A stretch of 64,000 nucleotides of DNA from Pseudomonas sp. H9 (lineage in GTDB: Bacteria; Pseudomonadota; Gammaproteobacteria; Pseudomonadales; Pseudomonadaceae), in assembly GCF_004353925.1 (NCBI RefSeq), contig NZ_SMOK01000021.1, positions 1 to 64,000 of the forward strand. The letters are read 5' to 3'. Position numbers and translations under genes: made by a program. Each line of letters opens with the position of its first letter. Position 1 is the first letter of the stretch. Shown here piece after piece: positions 7,794 through 15,496 of the stretch. Under the pieces are notes generated by a model. That model made no database searches. It was not told where the DNA came from and saw only the letters and a list, made by a program, of their open reading frames with translations.

Positions 7794-9293
7794 ATGACAG
7801 ACACCCAGAACAAGAACTACATCATTGCCCTGGACCAGGGCACGACCAGTTCACGGGCTATCATTTTCGACCGCGATGCCAACGTGGTAGGCACCTCGCA
7901 GCGCGAATTCGCACAGCATTACCCACAAGCCGGCTGGGTCGAGCACGACCCCATGGAAATCTTCGCAACCCAAAGCGCGACCATGGTAGAAGCCCTGGCA
8001 CAGGCCGGCCTGAGCCACGACCAGGTGGCAGCCATTGGCATCACCAACCAACGTGAAACCACAGTAGTCTGGGACAAAGAAACCGGCCGCCCGGTGTACA
8101 ACGCCATCGTCTGGCAGTGCCGTCGCAGCACCGAGATCTGCGAGCAGCTCAAGCGCGATGGCCTCCAGGACTACATCCGCGAAACCACCGGCCTGGTCAC
8201 CGACCCCTACTTCTCCGGCACCAAGCTCAAGTGGATTCTCGACAACGTCGAAGGTGCTCGCGAGCGCGCCGAACGTGGCGACCTGCTGTTTGGCACGGTC
8301 GACAGCTGGCTGATCTGGAAATTCTCCGGCGGCAAGGTGCATGTCACCGACTACACCAACGCATCACGCACCATGCTCTTCAACATCCACACCCTAGAGT
8401 GGGATGAGAAGATGCTTGAGGTGCTGAACATTCCACGGCAGATGCTGCCGCAAGTTCGCAGCTCGTCAGAAGTGTATGGTCACACCAAAAGCGGTATCGC
8501 CATCGCCGGTATCGCTGGCGATCAGCAAGCGGCGCTGTTCGGCCAGATGTGCGTGGAGCCCGGCCAGGCCAAAAACACCTATGGCACTGGCTGCTTCTTG
8601 CTGATGAACACCGGTGACAAGGCCGTCAAATCTTCTCACGGCCTGCTTACCACTATCGCCTGTGGCCCACGCGGCGAAGTCGCTTATGCGCTGGAAGGCG
8701 CGGTATTCAACGGTGGTTCTACCGTGCAATGGCTGCGTGACGAACTGAAAATCGTCAATGACGCCCACGACACCGAGTATTTCGCAACCAAGGTAAAAGA
8801 CAGCAACGGCGTGTACCTGGTACCGGCATTCACTGGCCTCGGCGCCCCCTACTGGGACCCGTACGCCCGTGGTGCGTTGTTTGGCCTGACCCGTGGGGTC
8901 AAGGTCGATCACATCATCCGCGCGGCGCTGGAATCCATTGCCTATCAGACCCGCGACGTGCTCGATGCCATGCAGCAGGATTGCGGCCAGCGCCTGAGCG
9001 AACTGCGCGTTGACGGTGGCGCGGTCGCTAACAACTTCCTCATGCAGTTCCAGGCCGACATCCTCGGCACCTGCGTAGAACGTCCGCAAATGCGCGAGAC
9101 CACCGCGTTGGGCGCAGCTTACCTGGCGGGCCTGGCGTGCGGTTTCTGGAGCGGTCTGGATGAACTGCGCGGCAAGGCAATCATCGAGCGCGAGTTCAGC
9201 CCGCAGTTGGATGAAGCCCAGAAAGAGACGCTCTATGCTGGTTGGTTGAAGGCGGTTGATCGCACCCGCGATTGGGAGCCGCACGAAGAGTAA
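7794..9293 (+). CDS. glpK: Glycerol kinase
   Basis: The 499-residue cytoplasmic enzyme phosphorylates glycerol with ATP to sn-glycerol 3-phosphate and traps the substrate entering through GlpF. The N-terminal phosphate-binding loop DQGTTSSRA, the FGGY-family signature region YGTGCFLLMNTG and the ATP-site GGAVANNFLMQF are all visible. Length equals the family norm (about 500). It follows glpF on the same strand and precedes glpR, with a REP pair after its stop. Confidence 0.97.
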   Translation: MTDTQNKNYIIALDQGTTSSRAIIFDRDANVVGTSQREFAQHYPQAGWVEHDPMEIFATQSATMVEALAQAGLSHDQVAAIGITNQRETTVVWDKETGRPVYNAIVWQCRRSTEICEQLKRDGLQDYIRETTGLVTDPYFSGTKLKWILDNVEGARERAERGDLLFGTVDSWLIWKFSGGKVHVTDYTNASRTMLFNIHTLEWDEKMLEVLNIPRQMLPQVRSSSEVYGHTKSGIAIAGIAGDQQAALFGQMCVEPGQAKNTYGTGCFLLMNTGDKAVKSSHGLLTTIACGPRGEVAYALEGAVFNGGSTVQWLRDELKIVNDAHDTEYFATKVKDSNGVYLVPAFTGLGAPYWDPYARGALFGLTRGVKVDHIIRAALESIAYQTRDVLDAMQQDCGQRLSELRVDGGAVANNFLMQFQADILGTCVERPQMRETTALGAAYLAGLACGFWSGLDELRGKAIIEREFSPQLDEAQKETLYAGWLKAVDRTRDWEPHEE

Positions 9294-9298
9294 GATTT

Positions 9299-9362
9299 TC
9301 GCGGGGCAAGCCCGCTCCCACCAGGATTACAGCACCCCTGTGGGAGCGGGCTTGCCCCGCGA
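9299..9362. repeat. REP pair between glpK and glpR
   Basis: Inverted REP copies of the TCGCGGGGCAAGCC type are separated by about 22 bp. They begin 6 bp after the glpK stop and lie inside the glp cluster, so they may set differential stability of the glpFK and glpR messages. Confidence 0.95.
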
Positions 9363-9440
9363 TCGCTTCACTCGGCTGGCTGTCAGGCAATTCCTCCGGC
9401 ATCATGGCGCAATTTGCCCGGCAGCCCCAAAGGACCGCCC

Positions 9441-10196
9441 ATGAACCTGCCCCCTCGCCAACAACAAATCCTCGAACTGGTCCGTGAACGCGGCTACGTC
9501 AGTATCGATGAAATGGCGCAGTTATTTGTTGTCACCCCGCAAACCATTCGCCGCGACATCAACCAGCTGGCCGAAGTGAATCTGCTGCGCCGCTATCACG
9601 GTGGCGCCGCCTACGACTCCAGCATCGAGAACACCGCGTATGCCATGCGCGCCGATCAGATGCGCGACGAAAAACAGCGCATCGCCGAAGCCATCGCCGC
9701 GCAGATTCCCGATCACGCCTCGCTGTTCATCAATATCGGCACCACCACCGAATCCATCGCCCGCGCTCTGCTCAACCACAACCACTTGAAGATCATCACC
9801 AACAACTTGCACGTGGCCTCGATCCTCAGCGCCAAGGATGACTTCGAAGTGCTGTTGGCCGGTGGCAATGTGCGTCGTGATGGTGGTGTGGTTGGCCAGG
9901 CCAGCGTCGATTTCATCAACCAGTTCAAGGTCGACTTTGCCCTGGTCGGTATCAGCGGCATCGACGAAGACGGCAGCCTGCTCGATTTCGATTATCAGGA
10001 AGTGCGAGTCTCCCAGGCGATCATCGCCAATGCGCGCCAGGTGATCCTCGCCGCCGACTCCAGCAAGTTCGGGCGCAACGCCATGGTGCGCCTGGGCTCG
10101 ATCAGCCTGATCGATTGCCTGGTGACCGACCAGGCACCCGTACCCGCCCTCAGCCAATTACTCAGTCAGTACAAGATTCGCCTCGAAGTGGTCTGA
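9441..10196 (+). CDS. glpR: Glycerol-3-phosphate regulon repressor, DeoR family
   Basis: The 251-residue repressor has an N-terminal DeoR helix-turn-helix (QQQILELVRERGYVSIDEMA, then VTPQTIRRDINQL, residues 6-50) and a C-terminal sugar-phosphate sensor domain (GTTTESIARAL, then DSSKFGRNA). GlpR represses glp genes until glycerol 3-phosphate binds. I chose the ATG at 9441, preceded by AAAGGA, over the longer frame from 9414. Candidate operators lie upstream of glpD and, less clearly, glpF. A 9-bp hairpin follows its stop (10207-10229). Confidence 0.95.
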   Translation: MNLPPRQQQILELVRERGYVSIDEMAQLFVVTPQTIRRDINQLAEVNLLRRYHGGAAYDSSIENTAYAMRADQMRDEKQRIAEAIAAQIPDHASLFINIGTTTESIARALLNHNHLKIITNNLHVASILSAKDDFEVLLAGGNVRRDGGVVGQASVDFINQFKVDFALVGISGIDEDGSLLDFDYQEVRVSQAIIANARQVILAADSSKFGRNAMVRLGSISLIDCLVTDQAPVPALSQLLSQYKIRLEVV

Positions 10197-10206
10197 GGCG
10201 CATTCA

Positions 10207-10229
10207 GCTGCCACCGCAAGGGTGGCAGC
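10207..10229 (+). other. Stem-loop after glpR
   Basis: GCTGCCACC and its complement form a perfect 9-bp stem with loop GCAAG, 10 bp after the glpR stop. No T-tract follows, so it is a weak terminator or an mRNA-stabilising hairpin. Confidence 0.6.
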
Positions 10230-10289
10230 GAAAATGTTCATTATTTTTCATTTAATTATCATCTGATCAGTATTTTCTATGGAAAGCGA

Positions 10290-10350
10290 CTGGCAGGCAG
10301 CATTCTGTTGCGCTAATATTTTCGAAAATGAACATTGATGTTCAAATTCG
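10290..10350 (+). promoter_or_regulatory. glpD promoter with palindromic GlpR operator
   Basis: CTGGCA (10290-10295), an 18-bp spacer and TAATAT (10314-10319) make a plausible promoter. Directly over its start lies a near-perfect 28-bp palindrome (10323-10350): CGAAAATGAACAT, TG, ATGTTCAAATTCG. Its core TGAACAT-TG-ATGTTCA is exact. ATGTTC is also the half-site of the E. coli GlpR operator. A further ATGTTCA lies at 10234-10240. Confidence 0.7.
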
Positions 10351-10379
10351 ATATTAGAAAGTAGTTGAGGAAGCCGCCC

Positions 10380-11906
10380 GTGCCGCAATCCAGCTTGTCA
10401 TCGCCCCCCCTTGCCGATCTCTATGACCTCGCCATCATCGGCGGTGGTATCAATGGCGTGGGCATCGCTGCCGACGCGGCTGGGCGTGGCCTGTCGGTGT
10501 TCCTCTGCGAAAAAGACGACCTGGCCAGCCACACTTCTTCAGCCAGCAGCAAGCTGATTCACGGCGGCCTGCGCTACCTGGAACACTACGAGTTCCGCCT
10601 GGTGCGCGAGGCACTGGCCGAGCGTGAAGTGCTTTTGGCCAAGGCCCCGCACATCGTCAAGCCGATGCGTTTCGTTTTGCCACATCGCCCTCACCTGCGC
10701 CCGGCCTGGATGATCCGCGCCGGCCTGTTCCTTTACGATCATCTGGGCAAACGCGAAAAGCTCGGCGCCTCGCGCAGCTTGCGCTTCGGCCCAGGCAACC
10801 CGCTCAAGGCCAGCATTACCCGCGGTTTCGAATACGCCGATTGCGCTGTTGATGACGCGCGCCTGGTGGTGCTCAATGCCATGGCCGCCCGCGAGAACGG
10901 CGCGGATATCCGTACCCGTACCCGTTGTGTACGTGCACAACGGGTCGATGGTGTCTGGGATGTGCTGCTGGAATATACTGACGGCAGCCAGCAGTCGATC
11001 CGCGCCCGCGCCCTGGTCAACGCCGCCGGCCCATGGGTAGCCAAATTCATTGAGGATGACCTCAAACTCGACGCGCCCTACGGCATTCGCCTGATTCAAG
11101 GCAGCCACCTGATCGTGCCGAAACTGTATGACGGCGAGCACGCCTACATCCTGCAGAACGAAGACCAGCGCATTGTCTTCGCCATTCCGTACCTGGAGCG
11201 CTTCACCCTGATCGGCACCACTGACCGTGAGTACACCGGCGACCCGGCCAAGGTAGCGATCACTGAGGCCGAAACCGATTACCTGCTCAACGTGGTCAAT
11301 GCGCATTTCAACCATCAGCTCAGCCGCGCCGATATCCTGCACACCTATGCAGGCGTACGCCCGCTGTGTAACGACGAATCGGATAACCCTTCAGCAGTCA
11401 CCCGTGATTACACCCTGGCACTGTCGGCCAATAGCGGTGAAGCACCCTTGCTGTCGGTGTTCGGTGGCAAGCTGACCACTTACCGCAAACTGGCTGAGTC
11501 GGCCATGTCTGAACTCGCCCCCTTCTTCACCCAGATGCGCAACAGCTGGACTGCCAATGCACCACTGCCGGGGGGCGAAAACATGACCACGCCGCAAGCA
11601 CTGACGGATGCCATTCTGGCCAAATGCGACTGGCTGCCTGCAGAGATCGCCAAGCGCTGGGCCCTCACCTACGGTAGCCGCGTCTGGCGCTTGCTTGAAG
11701 GCGTACAAGGCCCGGCAGATCTGGGTGACGCCATCGGCGGCGGGTTGTTCACCCGCGAGGTGGATTACCTGTGCAGCGAAGAGTGGGCCTTTAGCGCTGA
11801 CGACATTCTTTGGCGTCGCAGCAAGCTCGGCTTGTTCACTACCGCAGTCGAGCAACAGGCCCTGCGTGACTACCTGCAGCGCCTGGAACTGAACCGGGCG
11901 GCCTGA
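10380..11906 (+). CDS. glpD: Aerobic glycerol-3-phosphate dehydrogenase
   Basis: The 508-residue membrane-associated flavoenzyme oxidises glycerol 3-phosphate to dihydroxyacetone phosphate and passes electrons to quinone. The FAD-binding Rossmann motif DLAIIGGGINGVGIAADAA is at about residues 16-34, the family motif SSKLIHGGLRYLEHYEF near 56, and the second FAD site GGKLTTYRKLAE near 363. The GTG at 10380 is preferred because TTGAGGAAG serves as its Shine-Dalgarno; the upstream TTG lies within that element. It completes the glp pathway with glpF and glpK. Confidence 0.96.
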   Translation: MPQSSLSSPPLADLYDLAIIGGGINGVGIAADAAGRGLSVFLCEKDDLASHTSSASSKLIHGGLRYLEHYEFRLVREALAEREVLLAKAPHIVKPMRFVLPHRPHLRPAWMIRAGLFLYDHLGKREKLGASRSLRFGPGNPLKASITRGFEYADCAVDDARLVVLNAMAARENGADIRTRTRCVRAQRVDGVWDVLLEYTDGSQQSIRARALVNAAGPWVAKFIEDDLKLDAPYGIRLIQGSHLIVPKLYDGEHAYILQNEDQRIVFAIPYLERFTLIGTTDREYTGDPAKVAITEAETDYLLNVVNAHFNHQLSRADILHTYAGVRPLCNDESDNPSAVTRDYTLALSANSGEAPLLSVFGGKLTTYRKLAESAMSELAPFFTQMRNSWTANAPLPGGENMTTPQALTDAILAKCDWLPAEIAKRWALTYGSRVWRLLEGVQGPADLGDAIGGGLFTREVDYLCSEEWAFSADDILWRRSKLGLFTTAVEQQALRDYLQRLELNRAA

Positions 11907-11916
11907 CACCACTCTC

Positions 11917-11986
11917 GGTAGGAGCGGGCTTGCCCCGCGATGCGGTTTATCAGACACACCGCATCGCGGGGCAAGCCCGCTCCCAC
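11917..11986. repeat. REP pair after glpD
   Basis: Inverted REP copies of the GGTAGGAGCGGGCTTGCCCC type are arranged with an inner complementary extension (GATGCGG and CCGCATC), giving a long hairpin 10 bp after the glpD stop and before the aatJ control region. Confidence 0.95.
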
Positions 11987-12011
11987 AGCAAGCCTATTCC
12001 TACAGGCGGCA

Positions 12012-12056
12012 TTCGGATTTCCGAATACTACACTTCCTCGCATTCGGCCATCCGGA
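12012..12056 (+). promoter_or_regulatory. Two AauR-type upstream activator sites
   Basis: TTCGG-ATTT-CCGAA (12012-12025) is a perfect match to the AauR inverted repeat I recall for P. putida (TTCGG-N4-CCGAA). TTCGG-CCAT-CCGGA (12043-12056) has one mismatch. They lie about 80-125 bp upstream of the sigma-54 promoter, the usual place for an enhancer-binding activator. The activator gene aauR is in the same cluster. Confidence 0.8.
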
Positions 12057-12133
12057 CGAATCCCGCTGTTACTCAAGCGTCAGAAAAGTTTAATCGCCCG
12101 ATTTTTCAAGGCTTTATGATCAATGTCAGGGCT

Positions 12134-12149
12134 TGGCATGAGTCATGCT
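12134..12149 (+). promoter_or_regulatory. Sigma-54 promoter of aatJ
   Basis: TGGCAT-GAGTC-ATGCT places GG (12135-12136) and GC (12147-12148) exactly 12 bp apart, as in -24/-12 promoters (TGGCAC-N5-TTGCA). The predicted start is near 12159, about 95 nt before the aatJ ATG. Confidence 0.75.
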
Positions 12150-12252
12150 CTACACTCAGTACCCGAATGCGCAAACCGCTTCACTGCAGTGTTCGCTGAA
12201 CGAAAGAGCCCGCCAACGGCTCCATAAAAAAAACAACGTCGAGGAAATTTTG

Positions 12253-13185
12253 ATGCGTATCGTTCCCCACCTGTTGGGCGCAGCCATCGCGGCCGCTTTG
12301 ATCAGTTCGCCAGTTGTCGCCGCAGAGCTGACCGGCACCCTGAAGAAAATCAACGACTCGGGCACCATTACCCTGGGGCACCGCGACGCTTCTATCCCGT
12401 TCTCTTACATCGCCGACGCTTCGGGTAAACCCGTCGGTTACTCCCATGACATCCAACTGGCAATCGTCGAGGCCCTGAAAAAGGATCTGAACAAGCCAGA
12501 CCTGAACGTCAAATACAATCTGGTCACCTCCCAGACCCGTATCCCGCTGGTACAAAACGGTACCGTTGACGTTGAGTGTGGTTCGACCACCAACAACGTC
12601 GAGCGCCAGCAGCAAGTGGCCTTCTCGGTCGGTATCTTCGAAGTCGGTACCCGTCTGTTGACCAAAGCCCAAGACGGCAAGCCTGAAAACGCCAAGTACA
12701 AGGACTTCGCTGACCTGGCAGGCAAGAACGTAGTGACCACCGCAGGCACCACGTCCGAGCGTATCCTCAAGGCGATGAACGCCGACAAACAGATGAAGAT
12801 GAACGTCATCTCCGCCAAAGACCACGGTGAGTCGTTCCAGATGCTCGAGTCTGGCCGCGCCGTGGCCTTCATGATGGACGACGCGCTGCTGGCGGGTGAA
12901 ATGGCCAAGGCCAAGGATCCAAAAGGCTGGGCAATTGTCGGTACGCCACAGTCCTACGAAATTTACGGCTGCATGGTCCGCAAGGACGACCCAGCGTTCA
13001 AGGCCGCTGTCGACAAGGCCATCGTCGACCTCTACAAGTCGGGCGAGATCAACAAGATCTACGACAAGTGGTTCATGCAACCTGTACCGCCAAAGGGTCT
13101 GAACCTGAACTTCCCAATGAGCGACGAGCTCAAGGCGCTGATCGCCACTCCTACCGACAAAGCTGCAGACGAAAAGAAGTCCTGA
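12253..13185 (+). CDS. aatJ: Glutamate/aspartate ABC transporter periplasmic binding protein
   Basis: The 310-residue protein is a family 3 solute-binding protein that captures acidic amino acids in the periplasm. Residues 1-23 form a signal peptide (MRIVPHLLGAAIAAALISSP, then VVAAE). The mature part has the family signature GTLKKINDSGTITLGHRDASIPFSY and RIPLVQNGTVDVECGSTTNN. I chose the ATG at 12253 with GAGGAAA upstream. It heads aatJQMP. The control region with AauR-type and sigma-54 sites and the adjacent aauSR genes fit uptake of glutamate, aspartate and probably glutamine. Confidence 0.93.
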   Translation: MRIVPHLLGAAIAAALISSPVVAAELTGTLKKINDSGTITLGHRDASIPFSYIADASGKPVGYSHDIQLAIVEALKKDLNKPDLNVKYNLVTSQTRIPLVQNGTVDVECGSTTNNVERQQQVAFSVGIFEVGTRLLTKAQDGKPENAKYKDFADLAGKNVVTTAGTTSERILKAMNADKQMKMNVISAKDHGESFQMLESGRAVAFMMDDALLAGEMAKAKDPKGWAIVGTPQSYEIYGCMVRKDDPAFKAAVDKAIVDLYKSGEINKIYDKWFMQPVPPKGLNLNFPMSDELKALIATPTDKAADEKKS

Positions 13186-13212
13186 TCCCCAGCTAGTTAG
13201 TGTCTAACCTTT

Positions 13213-13241
13213 CATCCGAGGGCGTTGTGCGCCCTCGGATG
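13213..13241 (+). other. Stem-loop between aatJ and aatQ
   Basis: CATCCGAGGGCG and its complement form a perfect 12-bp stem with loop TTGTG, without a T-tract. Such a hairpin after a binding-protein gene typically protects the upstream message and lowers read-through into the permease genes. Confidence 0.7.
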
Positions 13242-13284
13242 CTCGAAGGTGCCCGTGAAACAACTGATCTGAGGGGAAATCCCG

Positions 13285-14031
13285 ATGAATTACAACTGGG
13301 ACTGGGGCGTTTTCTTCAAGTCCACCGGCATCGGCAACGAGATCTACCTTGACTGGTACATCACCGGCCTGGGCTGGACCATCGCCATTGCCATTGCGGC
13401 CTGGATCATTGCATTGCTGCTGGGCTCGGTGCTCGGCGTCATGCGTACGGTGCCGAACCGCCTGGTATCGGGTATCGCCACAGCTTATGTGGAACTGTTT
13501 CGTAACGTACCGCTGCTGGTGCAGCTGTTCATCTGGTACTTCCTGGTACCCGACCTGCTGCCTGAAGGCCTGCAGGAATGGTTCAAGCAAGACCTCAACC
13601 CAACCACCTCAGCACTGATCAGCGTGGTCATCTGCCTGGGCCTGTTCACTGCCGCACGGGTCTGCGAACAAGTGCGTACCGGTATCCAGGCACTGCCGCG
13701 TGGCCAGGAATCGGCCGCCCGCGCCATGGGTTTCAGCCTGCCGCAGATCTACTGGAACGTACTGCTGCCGCAAGCCTACCGGATCATCATTCCGCCACTG
13801 ACCTCGGAATTCCTGAACGTGTTCAAGAACTCTTCGGTGGCCTCGCTGATCGGCCTGATGGAACTGCTGGCTCAAACCAAACAGACCGCCGAGTTCTCGG
13901 CCAACCTGTTTGAAGCCTTCACCCTGGCGACCCTGATCTACTTCACCCTGAACATGGGCCTGATGCTGCTGATGCGCATGGTCGAGAAGAAAGTTGCGGT
14001 ACCCGGCCTGATCTCCGTGGGGGGCAAATAA
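13285..14031 (+). CDS. aatQ: Glutamate/aspartate ABC transporter permease
   Basis: The 248-residue inner-membrane permease is of the HisMQ/GltJ type. Several transmembrane segments are visible (GLGWTIAIAIAAWIIALLLG, then SVLG, and others). The cytoplasmic EAA loop that docks with the ATPase reads EQVRTGIQALPRGQESAARA at about 130-150. SD GAGGGGA precedes the ATG. Its stop overlaps the aatM start by one base (TAATG), so the two permeases are translationally coupled. Confidence 0.92.
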   Translation: MNYNWDWGVFFKSTGIGNEIYLDWYITGLGWTIAIAIAAWIIALLLGSVLGVMRTVPNRLVSGIATAYVELFRNVPLLVQLFIWYFLVPDLLPEGLQEWFKQDLNPTTSALISVVICLGLFTAARVCEQVRTGIQALPRGQESAARAMGFSLPQIYWNVLLPQAYRIIIPPLTSEFLNVFKNSSVASLIGLMELLAQTKQTAEFSANLFEAFTLATLIYFTLNMGLMLLMRMVEKKVAVPGLISVGGK

Positions 14032-14696
14032 TGGACTTCAGTGGAATCATTCCCGCCCTGCCGAGCCTGTGGAACGGCATGCTGATGACCCTGCAATTGA
14101 TGGTCATGGGGGTTGTCGGCGGTATTGTGCTGGGCACCATCCTGGCACTGATGCGCCTGTCGTCGAGCAAGCTGCTGTCGAACTTCGCCGGCGTTTACGT
14201 CAACTACTTCCGCTCCATCCCGCTGCTGTTGGTGATCACTTGGTTCTACCTGGCAGTGCCGTTCATCCTGCGCTGGATCACCGGCGAAGATACCCCGGTC
14301 GGTGCCTTCACCTCCTGCGTCGTGGCGTTCATGATGTTTGAGGCAGCGTACTTCTGCGAAATCGTCCGCGCTGGCGTGCAGTCGATTTCCAAAGGCCAGA
14401 TGGGTGCAGCACAAGCGCTGGGCATGACCTACGGGCAAACCATGCGCCTGATCATCCTGCCGCAGGCGTTTCGCAAGATGACCCCGCTGCTGCTGCAGCA
14501 GAGCATCATCCTGTTCCAGGACACCTCGCTGGTCTACACCGTCGGCCTGGTGGACTTCCTCAACTCCGCACGCGCCAGCGGCGACATCATCGGACGCTCC
14601 AACGAGTTCCTGATTTTCGCCGGCGTCGTGTACTTCCTCGTCAGCTTCTCCGCTTCCTGGCTGGTCAAGCGTCTGCAGAAAAGGATAACCGTATGA
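14031..14696 (+). CDS. aatM: Glutamate/aspartate ABC transporter permease, second subunit
   Basis: The 221-residue permease pairs with AatQ. It has about five hydrophobic helices and the EAA loop EIVRAGVQSISKGQMGAAQA at about 110-130. The length fits GltK. It overlaps aatP by four bases (ATGA), and the tight spacing indicates one operon. Confidence 0.92.
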   Translation: MDFSGIIPALPSLWNGMLMTLQLMVMGVVGGIVLGTILALMRLSSSKLLSNFAGVYVNYFRSIPLLLVITWFYLAVPFILRWITGEDTPVGAFTSCVVAFMMFEAAYFCEIVRAGVQSISKGQMGAAQALGMTYGQTMRLIILPQAFRKMTPLLLQQSIILFQDTSLVYTVGLVDFLNSARASGDIIGRSNEFLIFAGVVYFLVSFSASWLVKRLQKRITV

Positions 14697-15427
14697 TTTC
14701 CATCAAGAACGTCAACAAGTGGTACGGCGACTTCCAGGTTCTGACCGACTGCAACACCGAGGTCAAGAAAGGTGAAGTGGTTGTGGTCTGCGGCCCGTCC
14801 GGCTCGGGCAAATCGACCCTGATCAAGTGCGTCAACGCCCTGGAACCTTTTCAGAAGGGTGACATTGTCGTTGACGGCACCTCGATTGCCGACCCCAAGA
14901 CCAACCTGCCCAAGCTGCGTTCGCGGGTGGGCATGGTGTTCCAGCATTTTGAACTGTTCCCACACCTGAGCATTACCGAAAACCTGACCATCGCTCAGCG
15001 TAAAGTGCTGGGCCGCAGCGAAGCGGAAGCGACCAAAAAGGGCCTGGCCCTGCTCGACCGCGTAGGCCTCAGCGCTCACGCCAAAAAGCACCCGGGGCAA
15101 CTCTCCGGTGGCCAGCAGCAACGTGTGGCGATTGCCCGTGCCCTGTCGATGGACCCAATCGTCATGCTGTTCGACGAACCGACCTCGGCGCTGGACCCGG
15201 AAATGGTCAATGAAGTACTGGACGTGATGGTGGAGCTGGCCCACGAAGGCATGACCATGATGTGTGTAACCCACGAAATGGGCTTTGCCCGCAAGGTTGC
15301 CAACCGGGTCATTTTCATGGATCAGGGCAAAATCATTGAAGACTGCCAGAAGGAAGAGTTCTTCGGCGACCCAAGCGCACGCCACGAGCGTACCCAGCAC
15401 TTCCTCAGCAAAATCCTGCAACACTGA
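14693..15427 (+). CDS. aatP: Glutamate/aspartate ABC transporter ATP-binding protein
   Basis: The 244-residue ATPase powers AatJQM. Walker A GPSGSGKST is at about 37-45, the Q-loop VFQHFELFPH near 84, the signature LSGGQQQR near 137, Walker B VMLFDEPTSALD near 157, and the H-loop VTHEMGFA near 193. It matches the GlnQ/GltL family in length. It is the last structural gene before the sensor kinase. Confidence 0.94.
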   Translation: MISIKNVNKWYGDFQVLTDCNTEVKKGEVVVVCGPSGSGKSTLIKCVNALEPFQKGDIVVDGTSIADPKTNLPKLRSRVGMVFQHFELFPHLSITENLTIAQRKVLGRSEAEATKKGLALLDRVGLSAHAKKHPGQLSGGQQQRVAIARALSMDPIVMLFDEPTSALDPEMVNEVLDVMVELAHEGMTMMCVTHEMGFARKVANRVIFMDQGKIIEDCQKEEFFGDPSARHERTQHFLSKILQH

Positions 15428-15496
15428 GGTGATGATCAGCAGCCACTGTCCGGCGTCCGCCGGGCATTGGGTGCTGGTCGTACAAAGGCCACTGTG

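Noticed and set aside
9196..9487. Short frames around 9300 with repeated AGQARSHR-type peptides
   Set aside because: They are translations of REP sequence and recur at every REP pair in the window.
14534..15424. 296-codon minus-strand frame
   Set aside because: It is antisense to aatM and aatP, which have clear motifs; a shadow frame.
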